A stretch of 6,773 bases of DNA. Origin: an uncultured Bacteroidales bacterium (lineage in GTDB: Bacteria > Bacteroidota > Bacteroidia > Bacteroidales > UBA932). Position 1 is the first letter of the stretch. Each line of letters starts with the position of its first letter. A program made the translations under genes and the position numbers. The DNA lies in NCBI GenBank assembly GCA_946617545.1, contig CAMOKK010000074.1:1-6773 (forward strand), given 5' to 3'. Shown here piece by piece: positions 1 through 6,773 of this stretch. The notes beneath the pieces were generated by a model. That model saw only the letters and a list, made by a program, of their open reading frames with translations, searched no databases and had not been told where the DNA came from.

Positions 1-1224
1 GTTGCGGCCGTGGGGAGCGGGAAGCTCAAACAGGGCGGCAGGTTCCTTGGCCGGCGTGAAGCGGGCCTTGCGGTTGATGGTGTAGATTTTCTCTCCGTTT
101 TCCTCGCGAACTTTGCCGCCGCGGGCCAGGATGTTCTTTTCGGCAAGGACGACGGTGCGCTCGATGAGGTCCTCGATGGAGGCGTCGGGCATGTCGTAGC
201 GGGTTACGTTGATGTAACGGTCGTTGAAGGGCTTGGTCCAGTGTTCAAAAGGCATGGCACGGTCCAGCGGAACGCCTTCCACCCCGTTGATGACCCCCAG
301 CAGTCCGCACATGGTGGCAGTCTGGTTGTCGCAGTCAAAGCCCAGGGCGCAGCCAATGGAGAGGGTCTTTTCCATGTCTCCGTCTCCGTAAAGCAGGGAC
401 AGGATGCCCATGGCGCCGTTCAGGTCGGCATTCCAGATGCTGCGGGTGATATCCGGTTCGTTGACGTAGAGCTCATCGGCAATTACCTTGCGGGCGGCCT
501 TCCAGTCCTCCGGATGGCGTTTGTGCAGGTCGATACACTCGTCAATGATGCCCCGGAAGCGGTCATTTTGGGGAAGATATTCCTTTGCGTGTTTGATGAG
601 CGTGGGAATGTCTTTTTCAAAGAAGGCTTCGGCGTACATGGCGCCGTACACTACCGTAGGGGATACGGCCCAGTCGTCGGAGGTAATGCGGGCGGCCCAG
701 TCGGAGATGCCGGCGGCATAAGCCGGCATGCCCGGAGCGGTATAGGCCCAAATTTCATTGATGAGCTGCGGGTCAATCTGGAACCAGTGCGGGTTATACT
801 CCTTCTTACCGGTAAGGGGTGGCGTGAAACCATAGTGCATCAGGCCCAGGGCGGCGCGGTTGGCCAGCCATACGCGGTCGCGGATGTGATACATCCAGTG
901 CTCCCGCACCTGTGCATAAGTCGGGTCTACGCCGTTTTTCTCCATCATCAGCAGATAGAGGTATTCCACATCGGTGTCGTCGTCGGAGAAGGCGCCGTCC
1001 ACCGCCTCCATCTTGCGCATGGCCTTGTTGAAGACAAAGGGGCCTTCGCCGGGAGCGTCCACGAACTTGTTCTCATATTCCAGTCCGTAGATGTTGCCCA
1101 CCATCTGCCCTATCCAGGCACCGGCAATCTTATCTTTCAGCTGCGTGCGGGTAATCTCCAGGGGTTTTTGGCCGCAGGAGACCAGCAGGAGCAAAAACAG
1201 GGAAAACGAGGTGATTCTTTTCAT
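1..1224 (-). CDS. ADP-ribosylglycohydrolase family lipoprotein (rusGH-like), C-terminus cut by window edge
   Basis: The reading frame is open for 408 codons with no stop before the window edge, so the C-terminus is missing. Residues 1-17 form a lipoprotein signal: basic MKR, a Leu-rich core, then lipobox LVSC with Cys17 as the lipidation site. This fixes the start and places the enzyme on a membrane outside the cytoplasm. The body looks like the all-helical ADP-ribosylglycohydrolase (ARH/DraG) fold: an IAGAWIGQMVGNIYG segment (33-47), the first acidic metal-binding motif SDDDTD (80-85), and a second motif GFDCDNQTA (295-303) with Asp297 and Asp299. Family members hydrolyse the bond between ribose and a protein side chain or another group, using divalent metal, usually Mg2+. 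Here it is the last visible gene of a SusCD operon, 4 bases after the SusD stop, and no clear Shine-Dalgarno precedes it. I infer that it releases ribose from an imported or surface-bound conjugate. Its actual substrate is unknown. Confidence 0.88.
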   Translation of the reverse strand, partial: MKRITSFSLFLLLLVSCGQKPLEITRTQLKDKIAGAWIGQMVGNIYGLEYENKFVDAPGEGPFVFNKAMRKMEAVDGAFSDDDTDVEYLYLLMMEKNGVDPTYAQVREHWMYHIRDRVWLANRAALGLMHYGFTPPLTGKKEYNPHWFQIDPQLINEIWAYTAPGMPAYAAGISDWAARITSDDWAVSPTVVYGAMYAEAFFEKDIPTLIKHAKEYLPQNDRFRGIIDECIDLHKRHPEDWKAARKVIADELYVNEPDITRSIWNADLNGAMGILSLLYGDGDMEKTLSIGCALGFDCDNQTATMCGLLGVINGVEGVPLDRAMPFEHWTKPFNDRYINVTRYDMPDASIEDLIERTVVLAEKNILARGGKVREENGEKIYTINRKARFTPAKEPAALFELPAPHGRN

Positions 1225-1228
1225 CTTT

Positions 1229-2746
1229 TTACAGATTAGGGTTAGCCGCTTTCGCGCTCTTGGGAATGGGGAGGGTCAGGTCTTTTTCGGTTTTGGCCGG
1301 TTTGGCCCACCAGGCTTCCAGGTATTTGTCAAAGCGAATCATGTCCTGGCGCTGCCAGCCTTCAATGGCCAGTTCATGCGCCCGCTCCCAGTACAGGTTG
1401 TCCAGGGTAAGCTCGCCTTCGGTCATGGGCTGAAGGCCGGCGCGAATGCGAATCTGCCGGAAATCGGGCACCTGCGCGGCGGCGCCCTGCTTGCCCTGGC
1501 GGACCAGCGCTTCCACGTACATCAACACCACATCGGCGTAACGAATCAGGAAGAAGTCGTTGTCCATGCCCACCTGGCCGCCGGTGAGGCGGCCGTCGCT
1601 CTGGTAGGTCCATTTCCCGATACGGGCGCCCTGAAGGGCCGTGCGGCGGGCATCCTTGCCATAGACGCTTTCCGGCATGTCCGGGTCAATGATATAAGGA
1701 ACCCCCGGCTCCAGCTCCAGCGCCTTGCCATCCTTGTCATACATCTGCCCATACAGCCAGGTGTCCTTCTTGCGGGTGTCGCCGGGCTCGTAACTGTCCA
1801 GGAAGTCCGGCTCGCCACAGAGCCCGTCCCAGGCGTCGGCGTTGATGCCAAAGGGACGGCAAAGGTCGGCGGGTAGGGTGGACATGTAGATGAGGAAGGC
1901 GTTGTGGTCCGAGGTAGTATATACGGTGCTGAACGGAATGGAGAGGATTTGCTCCGGACAATGCTCGTTATAAACGTCGAAGTTGTCCTTGTAGTGCTCG
2001 GCCAGGCGGTATTTCCCGCTGCTGATAATCTCGTTACAAACTTGCTCCGCCTCCTCCCACATGGGCTCTCCAATCCATTTTTCTGCATTCAGGTACAGTT
2101 TGGCCAGGATAGCCAGCGCGGTACCCCGGGTTACCCGTCCGTAATACTCCGGCGTAGGGTCTTCCTGAAGGAAGTCCATGTTGTCATTGATTTCCTTTTC
2201 AATGAAGGAGAACATGAACCGGCGGTCTTTCTTCTCCGGATAGCCTTTTTCTTTCTTGGTGACAGAGAAGGGAACAGACCCCCAACCGTCAATGGCGCAA
2301 AGGTAGAAGTAGGCGCGCAGCACTTTCACTTCCGCGATGACGCGTTTTTTTGCGGGGAAGTCCTTCTCCACGCTGTCGAACATGTCCAGAACATCATTGC
2401 AGGCCGTTACGCCGTTGAAACAGTATTCCCAGGCCATCTCCAGCAGGCGGTTGCTGGACGATATGGAATGCACGTGGACTTCGTTGTAACGCCCGTCGTC
2501 CCACCAGCCGCCGTTGGGATTTACGGGAACGCAGACCTCGTTGGTATTCTGGATGACAAAGGTCCACAGGCTTTTTTCCGTGCCCCAGTGTTGCAGGGCG
2601 GAATACGCGCGGGACGAGTATTTTACAAATTGTTCTTCGCCGGTGAAGAAGTTCTCCTTGGAGATATTGGAGTAGATTTCCTCGTCCAGATTGGTGCAGG
2701 CACTGACGGCAATCAACCCCAGAATGATGTATAAAACCTTTTTCAT
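1229..2746 (-). CDS. SusD-like surface nutrient-binding lipoprotein (rusD-like)
   Basis: This 505-residue protein is the surface lipoprotein that caps the SusC channel and helps capture substrate. The signal sequence ends in lipobox VSAC with Cys17. The following residues, TNLDEE, contain an acidic patch of the kind that sends Bacteroidota lipoproteins to the cell surface. SusD hallmarks run throughout: a helical segment KVLRAYFYL then YGxVP-like GWGSVPF (141-160), GRVTRGTALAILAKLYL (203-219), RYADVVLMYVEAL (402-414), IRIRAGL (432-438) and ERAHELAIEGWQRQDMIRF (454-472). Length is normal for the family. The protein ends ANPNL, a few residues short of the NPNLxQNPGY-type tail common in SusD proteins. 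The start at 2746 gives the cleanest signal peptide. An in-frame ATG at 2755 would add three residues (MQG) and leave only 4 bases after the SusC stop, and an ATG at 2782 would overlap SusC. An AGGT directly abutting the 2746 ATG is too close to be an ordinary ribosome site. The ligand is inferred to be ribose-containing from the operon only. Confidence 0.93.
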   Translation of the reverse strand: MKKVLYIILGLIAVSACTNLDEEIYSNISKENFFTGEEQFVKYSSRAYSALQHWGTEKSLWTFVIQNTNEVCVPVNPNGGWWDDGRYNEVHVHSISSSNRLLEMAWEYCFNGVTACNDVLDMFDSVEKDFPAKKRVIAEVKVLRAYFYLCAIDGWGSVPFSVTKKEKGYPEKKDRRFMFSFIEKEINDNMDFLQEDPTPEYYGRVTRGTALAILAKLYLNAEKWIGEPMWEEAEQVCNEIISSGKYRLAEHYKDNFDVYNEHCPEQILSIPFSTVYTTSDHNAFLIYMSTLPADLCRPFGINADAWDGLCGEPDFLDSYEPGDTRKKDTWLYGQMYDKDGKALELEPGVPYIIDPDMPESVYGKDARRTALQGARIGKWTYQSDGRLTGGQVGMDNDFFLIRYADVVLMYVEALVRQGKQGAAAQVPDFRQIRIRAGLQPMTEGELTLDNLYWERAHELAIEGWQRQDMIRFDKYLEAWWAKPAKTEKDLTLPIPKSAKAANPNL

Positions 2747-2759
2747 ACCTTGCATTTGT

Positions 2760-5663
2760 TTAGAAGTTGAGGCTTGCGCCAAGCGTAAAGGTAGAGGTGC
2801 GCGGATAGTAGCTGGTACTCTCGATACCCGGCGTGAGGCCGCTCAGGCTCACTTCCGGATCCACCCCTTTGTACTTGGTGAGGCAGAACAGGTTCTGTCC
2901 GGATACAAAGACACGGATGCCATGCAGGAATTTGTTTTTCAGGTGGAAATCGTAGCTCACGGAGACATTGTCCAGTTTCAGGTAGCTGGCATCTTCAATG
3001 TATTTGTCCGAATAGCGGATTTCGCCGGTGTAGGACGTATTGTCCAGCCAGGACGACAGAATGTTGCGCAGGCCAATCTGCTGCAGGCTTTCGTAGTTGG
3101 CCCGGTACGAGTTGAACACTTTTCCGCCAATGGCGCCACGGAGAGTAAGGCTCAGCGTGAGGTCCTTATAGCGCACCGTATTGCTCCAACCCAGGGTGAG
3201 GTCCGGATACGCAGAGCCAATGCGGCTCCAATCCCTGACAGGGACTTTGCCCATGAATTCGTCCATGAGTACGTCGGAGCCGTCAGGGCCGACATGAGAA
3301 TAGCGGGGGGCATAGAAAGAGCCCAGGCTCTCTCCTTCAATCAGGCGCTGCAGGTATGCGCCAACCGGTGTAGCCGCCCAGCCAATCTCGTAATCCTGGT
3401 TGCTGAACTCTTCATTGGTGAATTTGATGAGCTTGTTCTTGTTGTGAGCGGCCACCAGGCTGGTGTTCCACACCCAGTTGCGGGTTTTGACGGGCGTGCC
3501 GTAGAGGGTGAGCTCTACACCCGAGTTGCTGATGGAACCCAGGTTGGTGAACAACGTTTTGTAGTCGTACGGGGGAACCGGAACATTGTACTCGTACAGC
3601 AGGTCCGTGGTGAGCCGGTAATAGTAGTCCAGGGTGCCTCCCAGGCGGTTGTCAAAGAAGGAGAAATCTACGCCCACGTTGAACTCGTTCTTCCGCTCCC
3701 ATCCCAGGTTGGGGTTGGCATTGGATGCGGGGGCATAGCTGTTAATCCATTCCCCGTTGTAATAGAAGCTGGTTCCCGTGGACATGAGCATCAGGGACTT
3801 GTAGTTGGAGAAATCCTGGTTGCCGGTGACGCCGAAACCGGCGCGCAGCTTGAGCTCCGACAGCCATTGGATATTTTTCATCCAGGGCTCCTGTGACATG
3901 CGCCAGCCCACGCTCACGGCCGGGAACCATCCCCACTTGTGGTCCTTGCCAAAACGGGTGGAACCGTCACGGCGCAGGGATACGGAAGCCAGGTACTTTT
4001 CTTTGTAGTTCCAAATGGCACGGCCGAAGAAGGCAATGTACCGGCTGGAGGAACGGTAGGTGGACATGTCGGCAAGTCCTTCTTTGAGGGCGGTGCCGGA
4101 GCCCATGTTGTTCCATTTGTAGAAGTCGGAGTCAAATCCGTAGTTCTCCATGCTGGAACTCCAGCTCATCTTCTGCTCCCAGGTATATCCCAGGATGCCC
4201 TGGATGGAATGGCCGCCAAAGGTGTTGGCATATTGCAGGGTGCTCTCCCACTGGAGGTCATCGTAGGTGTTGGACGATGTGTATGCAACGCCTTTCTTGC
4301 CAACACTGCTGGGATAATAGGAGGTCTTGTACTCCTGCCCGGAGTATTTCTCGTCGTTGTAGCTGATGAAATTATCCCATTTCAGTCCCTTCACGGGCAG
4401 GATGTTCAGCGTGGCCCGCAGGTTCACGGACAAGGTGGCGGTTTCATTGCGCGCATCCCGCTCGTTAATCATGGCTACGGGGTTGGTGTAGTCCGATTCG
4501 GTGAGGGTGTAGTAGCCGCCGTAGAGCGTTGCCTCCGGGTCGTAAACGGGTTCTGTCGGGTTTCGCATGAACGCCTGCCGGAAAGCGCCGTAGTTGGCCG
4601 GCGAGGACACGCGTTTCACATATCCTATATTGTAGTCCAAATCCAGCCAGCCTTCAAGGATTTTTTGGGTGATGTTGGTCTTGAACAGGTACTTGGCCGC
4701 CTGGTTCTTCTTCTGGAGGCCCTGGTTCTGCTCGATGTTCAGCACGGTGCGGTGGCTGAATTTTTCCGAACCGCCCGAGATGGCCAGGTTGTGCTTGTGG
4801 CTGATGGGCGTACGGGTGATTTCTTTGAACCAGTCGGTATTCTGCCCATACAGGGATGCGCTCTTGCCGGGCGCGTATTTCCTGATGGTGTATTCGAACT
4901 CCTCCGCCGTCATGGGCATGGCCCGGGCCTGAACGGTTTGGACGGACACTTGTCCATCATATTGAACGGACGTTTTCCCGGTACGGGCCCGTTTGGTGGT
5001 AATGATGACAACCCCGTTGGTCCCGCGTGTACCATAGATGGCAGATGCAGAGCCATCCTTGAGAACATCGATGGACTCCACCTCCTGGAAGTTGATATTG
5101 CGGATATCGGCGTCGGCCACGCCGTCAATAATGATGAGCGGTCCCTGGCCTGCGCTTAAGGTGTTGGTGCCGCGCAGAAGGAACTGATAGGAGGCATTGG
5201 GGTCGCCGCCGTCTGGATTGACGACAGTAAGGCCCGCTACCTTGCCCTGGAGCATGCCGGCGGCCGAGGTGAAGGAGCCTTTGTCAAGGTCTTCCGTCTT
5301 TAGGCTCACTACAGCGCCCGTGACTTCCTTCTTGGTGGTTTTCCCATAGCCGATGGCAACGGATTCATTGAGCATCGTGCTTTCCGAAGGGGTCATCCGG
5401 ATGTTGAACTTCCGGCTGCCGTCGGCGGCAAAGACATAGTCATCGTATCCCAGAAATGAGACGGTTATGCTTGCTCCTCTGGGTACGGAGAGCGTATAGC
5501 TGCCATCGGAGTCGGTGATGGCGTAGTATTTACCACTAACCAAAGTTGCGCCCGCCATGGGAGCCCCTTTTTCATCGGATACGACACCCGTTACGGTGGC
5601 ATTCTGTGCCAGGGAGACCCAAGTCAGCAGCATCAACAGGATGAATGATAATAGTCTTTTCAT
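2760..5663 (-). CDS. SusC/RagA-type TonB-dependent outer-membrane transporter (rusC-like)
   Basis: This 967-residue protein forms the outer-membrane barrel that imports substrate using energy passed from the inner membrane by TonB-ExbBD. The order of domains is: signal peptide 1-19 (MKRLLSF start, cleavage likely after SLA), a carboxypeptidase-regulatory-like beta-sandwich at about 22-92 (TVTGVVSDEKGAPMAGAT onward), a TonB-box-like segment ESVAIGYGK (100-108), and a plug domain to about 226. The plug carries the SusC signature LKDGSASAIYGTRGTNGVV (201-219) followed by ITTK. The rest is a beta barrel ending in LGASLNF with terminal Phe, the usual signal for outer-membrane insertion. There is no secretin/TonB short N-terminal (STN) domain, so it is not the type that signals to an anti-sigma factor. 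Length is typical of SusC. It begins 11 bases after the permease stop, is followed at once by its SusD partner, and has no recognisable Shine-Dalgarno, as is common in this phylum. The ribose or nucleoside substrate is inferred from neighbours. Confidence 0.95.
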   Translation of the reverse strand: MKRLLSFILLMLLTWVSLAQNATVTGVVSDEKGAPMAGATLVSGKYYAITDSDGSYTLSVPRGASITVSFLGYDDYVFAADGSRKFNIRMTPSESTMLNESVAIGYGKTTKKEVTGAVVSLKTEDLDKGSFTSAAGMLQGKVAGLTVVNPDGGDPNASYQFLLRGTNTLSAGQGPLIIIDGVADADIRNINFQEVESIDVLKDGSASAIYGTRGTNGVVIITTKRARTGKTSVQYDGQVSVQTVQARAMPMTAEEFEYTIRKYAPGKSASLYGQNTDWFKEITRTPISHKHNLAISGGSEKFSHRTVLNIEQNQGLQKKNQAAKYLFKTNITQKILEGWLDLDYNIGYVKRVSSPANYGAFRQAFMRNPTEPVYDPEATLYGGYYTLTESDYTNPVAMINERDARNETATLSVNLRATLNILPVKGLKWDNFISYNDEKYSGQEYKTSYYPSSVGKKGVAYTSSNTYDDLQWESTLQYANTFGGHSIQGILGYTWEQKMSWSSSMENYGFDSDFYKWNNMGSGTALKEGLADMSTYRSSSRYIAFFGRAIWNYKEKYLASVSLRRDGSTRFGKDHKWGWFPAVSVGWRMSQEPWMKNIQWLSELKLRAGFGVTGNQDFSNYKSLMLMSTGTSFYYNGEWINSYAPASNANPNLGWERKNEFNVGVDFSFFDNRLGGTLDYYYRLTTDLLYEYNVPVPPYDYKTLFTNLGSISNSGVELTLYGTPVKTRNWVWNTSLVAAHNKNKLIKFTNEEFSNQDYEIGWAATPVGAYLQRLIEGESLGSFYAPRYSHVGPDGSDVLMDEFMGKVPVRDWSRIGSAYPDLTLGWSNTVRYKDLTLSLTLRGAIGGKVFNSYRANYESLQQIGLRNILSSWLDNTSYTGEIRYSDKYIEDASYLKLDNVSVSYDFHLKNKFLHGIRVFVSGQNLFCLTKYKGVDPEVSLSGLTPGIESTSYYPRTSTFTLGASLNF

Positions 5664-5674
5664 AATGCAATCAT

Positions 5675-6688
5675 TTACATTCCGGCGACAACAATGCAGG
5701 AAAGGCCCGCGAGGAATAGGGCGAACATGATAGCAAGAAGACCATAAACCTTCTTGGGTGCGCCCTTGAATTCCTTCCAGATGAACACGCCCCAGATGGC
5801 GGCAATCATGGGTGCGCCTTGTCCTAGTGCATAGGAGACGGCGGCACCGGCCTCACCGGCACTAATATAATTAAGGGAAGTACCCAGGGCCCAGATGGCG
5901 CCGCCCAGCATGCCCACCAGGTGGGTGCTGAACTTGCCTTGGAAATACTGGGCATAGGTGACGGGTTCGCCCACGAAAGGCTTTTTCATGACAATGGTGT
6001 TGATGATAAAGTTACTCAGGAACACACCCACGGAGAAAACGACCATTGCCGTGTAAGGAGTGACCTTCCCGGCGGCTGGAGCAGCAAAGTTGTCCAAGTC
6101 CACACCATTGTATACCAAAGCCGAGAAGAAGGACATGATAAGACCGGCACAGACGGCCAGGGTGATGCCCTTGCGGTTTTGTTTGGGGTCTCGCTGCTCG
6201 TTGGAAACCTTGCCGGAAGCAACGCCATTGCAAATGACGGCGGCCACAACCAGGGCCACGCCCAGCCAGAGCAGGGTGGTATTTTGTCCGGCAACGGGAT
6301 GCAGGAGCAGGTTGTTTAGAACGCCCATTACCAGGGCAATGCCAACGCCCAGCGGGAAGGCGACAGCCATTCCGGCGATGGAGGTGGATGCCGACAGCAG
6401 GATGTTGGAAACGTTGAATACAACGGCGCCAAGGAGCACCCAGCCAATGCTGGCCCAGTCTGCCTGGGCAATGTCCTGTAGGAAAGGACGGCCTTCGGTG
6501 CCGATACTGCCGGCGGTAAAGGCAAGCAGCAAGGAGAACAGCACCATGCCTATCACATAGTCCCAGTAAAAGAGTTCATAACGCCAGCTTTTGGCGGCCA
6601 GTTTTTGGGTGTTGCCCCAGGAGCCCCAGCACAGCATGGTGACAAAGCAGAAAACAACTGCCAAAGTGTAACTACCTACGATGAACAT
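5675..6688 (-). CDS. GRP/RhaT-type sugar permease, probable ribose transporter (rusT-like)
   Basis: This 337-residue inner-membrane protein has ten hydrophobic segments at about 6-22, 42-61, 80-100, 104-128, 137-156, 174-194, 211-233, 256-276, 281-304 and 312-335. The count and length suit the glucose/ribose (GRP) and rhamnose (RhaT) transporters of the drug/metabolite transporter superfamily. A CWGSWGNTQKL motif follows the first helix (20-30), FPLGVGIALVMGVLNNLLL sits in helix 4, and LGGAIWALGTSLNYISAG and SYALGQGAPMIAAIWGVF form helices 8 and 9. The one long polar loop (157-173) joins helices 5 and 6. It starts 12 bases after the ribokinase stop, with a good AGGA ribosome site 7 bases upstream, and ends 11 bases before SusC. 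Lying next to a ribokinase, it most likely takes free ribose across the inner membrane, probably by ion symport. Rhamnose or another monosaccharide cannot be excluded from sequence alone. Confidence 0.88.
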   Translation of the reverse strand: MFIVGSYTLAVVFCFVTMLCWGSWGNTQKLAAKSWRYELFYWDYVIGMVLFSLLLAFTAGSIGTEGRPFLQDIAQADWASIGWVLLGAVVFNVSNILLSASTSIAGMAVAFPLGVGIALVMGVLNNLLLHPVAGQNTTLLWLGVALVVAAVICNGVASGKVSNEQRDPKQNRKGITLAVCAGLIMSFFSALVYNGVDLDNFAAPAAGKVTPYTAMVVFSVGVFLSNFIINTIVMKKPFVGEPVTYAQYFQGKFSTHLVGMLGGAIWALGTSLNYISAGEAGAAVSYALGQGAPMIAAIWGVFIWKEFKGAPKKVYGLLAIMFALFLAGLSCIVVAGM

Positions 6689-6695
6689 ATGTTTA

Positions 6696-6699
6696 TCCT
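6696..6699 (-). promoter_or_regulatory. Shine-Dalgarno-like site for the sugar permease
   Basis: On the coding strand AGGA lies 7 bases before the ATG at 6688, within the A-rich stretch just after the ribokinase stop. It is the only gene start in the window with a well-spaced purine ribosome site, and it supports the chosen start. The other starts have only A-rich leaders or a site that abuts the ATG, as is usual in Bacteroidota. Confidence 0.45.
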
Positions 6700-6700
6700 T

Positions 6701-6773
6701 TTAAATGAAATCTTTTCTGAACGGGATGGAGTTTTGCGCTCCCATTTTTTGTACGGTAAGGGCCGATGCCGCT
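6701..6773 (-). CDS. Ribokinase (PfkB family), C-terminal 23 residues only
   Basis: Only the last 23 codons and the TAA stop are inside the window, and the gene continues past its right edge. The visible tail reads AASALTVQKMGAQ then NSIPFRKDF. It lines up well with the end of ribokinases such as E. coli RbsK, which has AAAIAVTRKGAQPSVP near its C-terminus: the small-residue helix, the Lys/Met-Gly-Ala-Gln turn and the Ser-Ile/Val-Pro strand all match. Ribokinase phosphorylates ribose at O5 using ATP in the cytoplasm and feeds ribose 5-phosphate to the pentose phosphate pathway. The stop lies 12 bases before the permease start, which indicates one transcript. The fragment is short, so another PfkB sugar kinase remains possible, but the GAQxSxP ending is characteristic of ribokinase. 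The locus described in B. thetaiotaomicron has two kinase genes, and whether this one is paired cannot be seen. Confidence 0.75.
   Translation of the reverse strand, partial: AASALTVQKMGAQNSIPFRKDFI

Larger units (their letters stand above)
1..6773 (-). other. Single rus-like ribose-utilisation operon (both ends outside the window)
   Basis: Five co-directional genes are separated by 12, 11, 13 (or 4) and 4 bases, with no hairpin-plus-T-run terminator and no room for a promoter between them. The content is kinase, permease, SusC, SusD and ADP-ribosylglycohydrolase, the same set of functions as the ribose utilisation system of B. thetaiotaomicron. No regulator gene is in view and SusC lacks an STN domain, so control probably comes from a regulator encoded upstream of the ribokinase, beyond the right edge. 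The operon call rests on spacing and strand. The ribose assignment rests on the kinase tail, the permease family and the glycohydrolase taken together. Confidence 0.8.

Noticed and set aside
10..1239. 409-codon open frame on the plus strand
   Set aside because: It lies antisense to the glycohydrolase, which has a lipobox and both family motifs. Its translation is Gly/Val-rich with no family features. G+C-rich codon use leaves few stops on the opposite strand.
1904..2734. 276-codon open frame on the plus strand
   Set aside because: It is antisense to SusD, which is supported along its whole length. There is no independent evidence for it.
2747..2782. Upstream extension of SusD (starts at 2782 or 2755)
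   Set aside because: The 2782 start would overlap SusC and put 12 extra residues before an otherwise standard lipoprotein signal. The 2755 start remains possible, but 2746 gives the typical MKK start.
2691..3896. 401-codon open frame on the plus strand
   Set aside because: It is an antisense shadow of the SusC barrel region and overlaps the SusC/SusD junction. It has no signal, motif or plausible start context.
3939..5159. 406-codon open frame on the plus strand
   Set aside because: It is antisense to the SusC plug and barrel, whose conserved signatures establish the minus-strand frame.
2760..5663. SusC gene read as a siderophore or vitamin receptor
   Set aside because: The carboxypeptidase-regulatory-like N-terminal domain, the SusC plug signature and the adjacent SusD assign it to the SusC class. 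It lacks an STN domain.
1..6773. Search for CRISPR arrays, tRNA/rRNA, insertion sequences, riboswitches and terminators
   Set aside because: Almost all bases are coding and the intergenic gaps are at most 13 bases. No repeated units, transposase motifs or hairpin-plus-T-run were seen by eye.

Overview
The window is a stretch of a Bacteroidota (Bacteroidetes) chromosome. The evidence is an adjacent SusC/SusD pair: a TonB-dependent outer-membrane transporter and its surface-glycan-binding lipoprotein partner, a combination diagnostic of this phylum. The DNA is visibly G+C-rich. That fits a high-GC gut-type Bacteroidales (for example an Alistipes-like lineage) better than Bacteroides itself, but the species cannot be told from this sequence.

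Everything is on the minus strand, so transcription runs from high to low coordinates. In that order the genes are: the last 23 codons of a ribokinase (6773-6701), a ten-helix GRP/RhaT-type sugar permease (6688-5675), a SusC-like transporter (5663-2760), a SusD-like lipoprotein (2746-1229), and an ADP-ribosylglycohydrolase-family lipoprotein (1224 to past position 1, C-terminus cut off). The gaps are 12, 11, 13 (or 4) and 4 bases. No terminator or internal promoter is visible, so this is one tightly packed operon, and its first promoter lies outside the window.

Ribokinase, sugar permease, SusC, SusD and ADP-ribosylglycohydrolase together match the gene content of the ribose utilisation system (rus) described in Bacteroides thetaiotaomicron. 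The inferred pathway is as follows. SusD and SusC capture ribose, nucleosides or an ADP-ribose-like conjugate at the cell surface and import it into the periplasm. The lipid-anchored glycohydrolase frees ribose from an N- or O-glycosidic conjugate. The permease carries ribose across the inner membrane, and ribokinase makes ribose 5-phosphate for the pentose phosphate pathway. The substrate is inferred from context and not proven. The layout differs from the B. thetaiotaomicron locus as I recall it, with the permease between kinase and SusC and the glycohydrolase directly after SusD. No nucleoside hydrolase is seen here, though one could lie beyond either edge.

No RNA genes, mobile elements, CRISPR arrays or long repeats were seen, and there is no non-coding stretch longer than about 13 bases.
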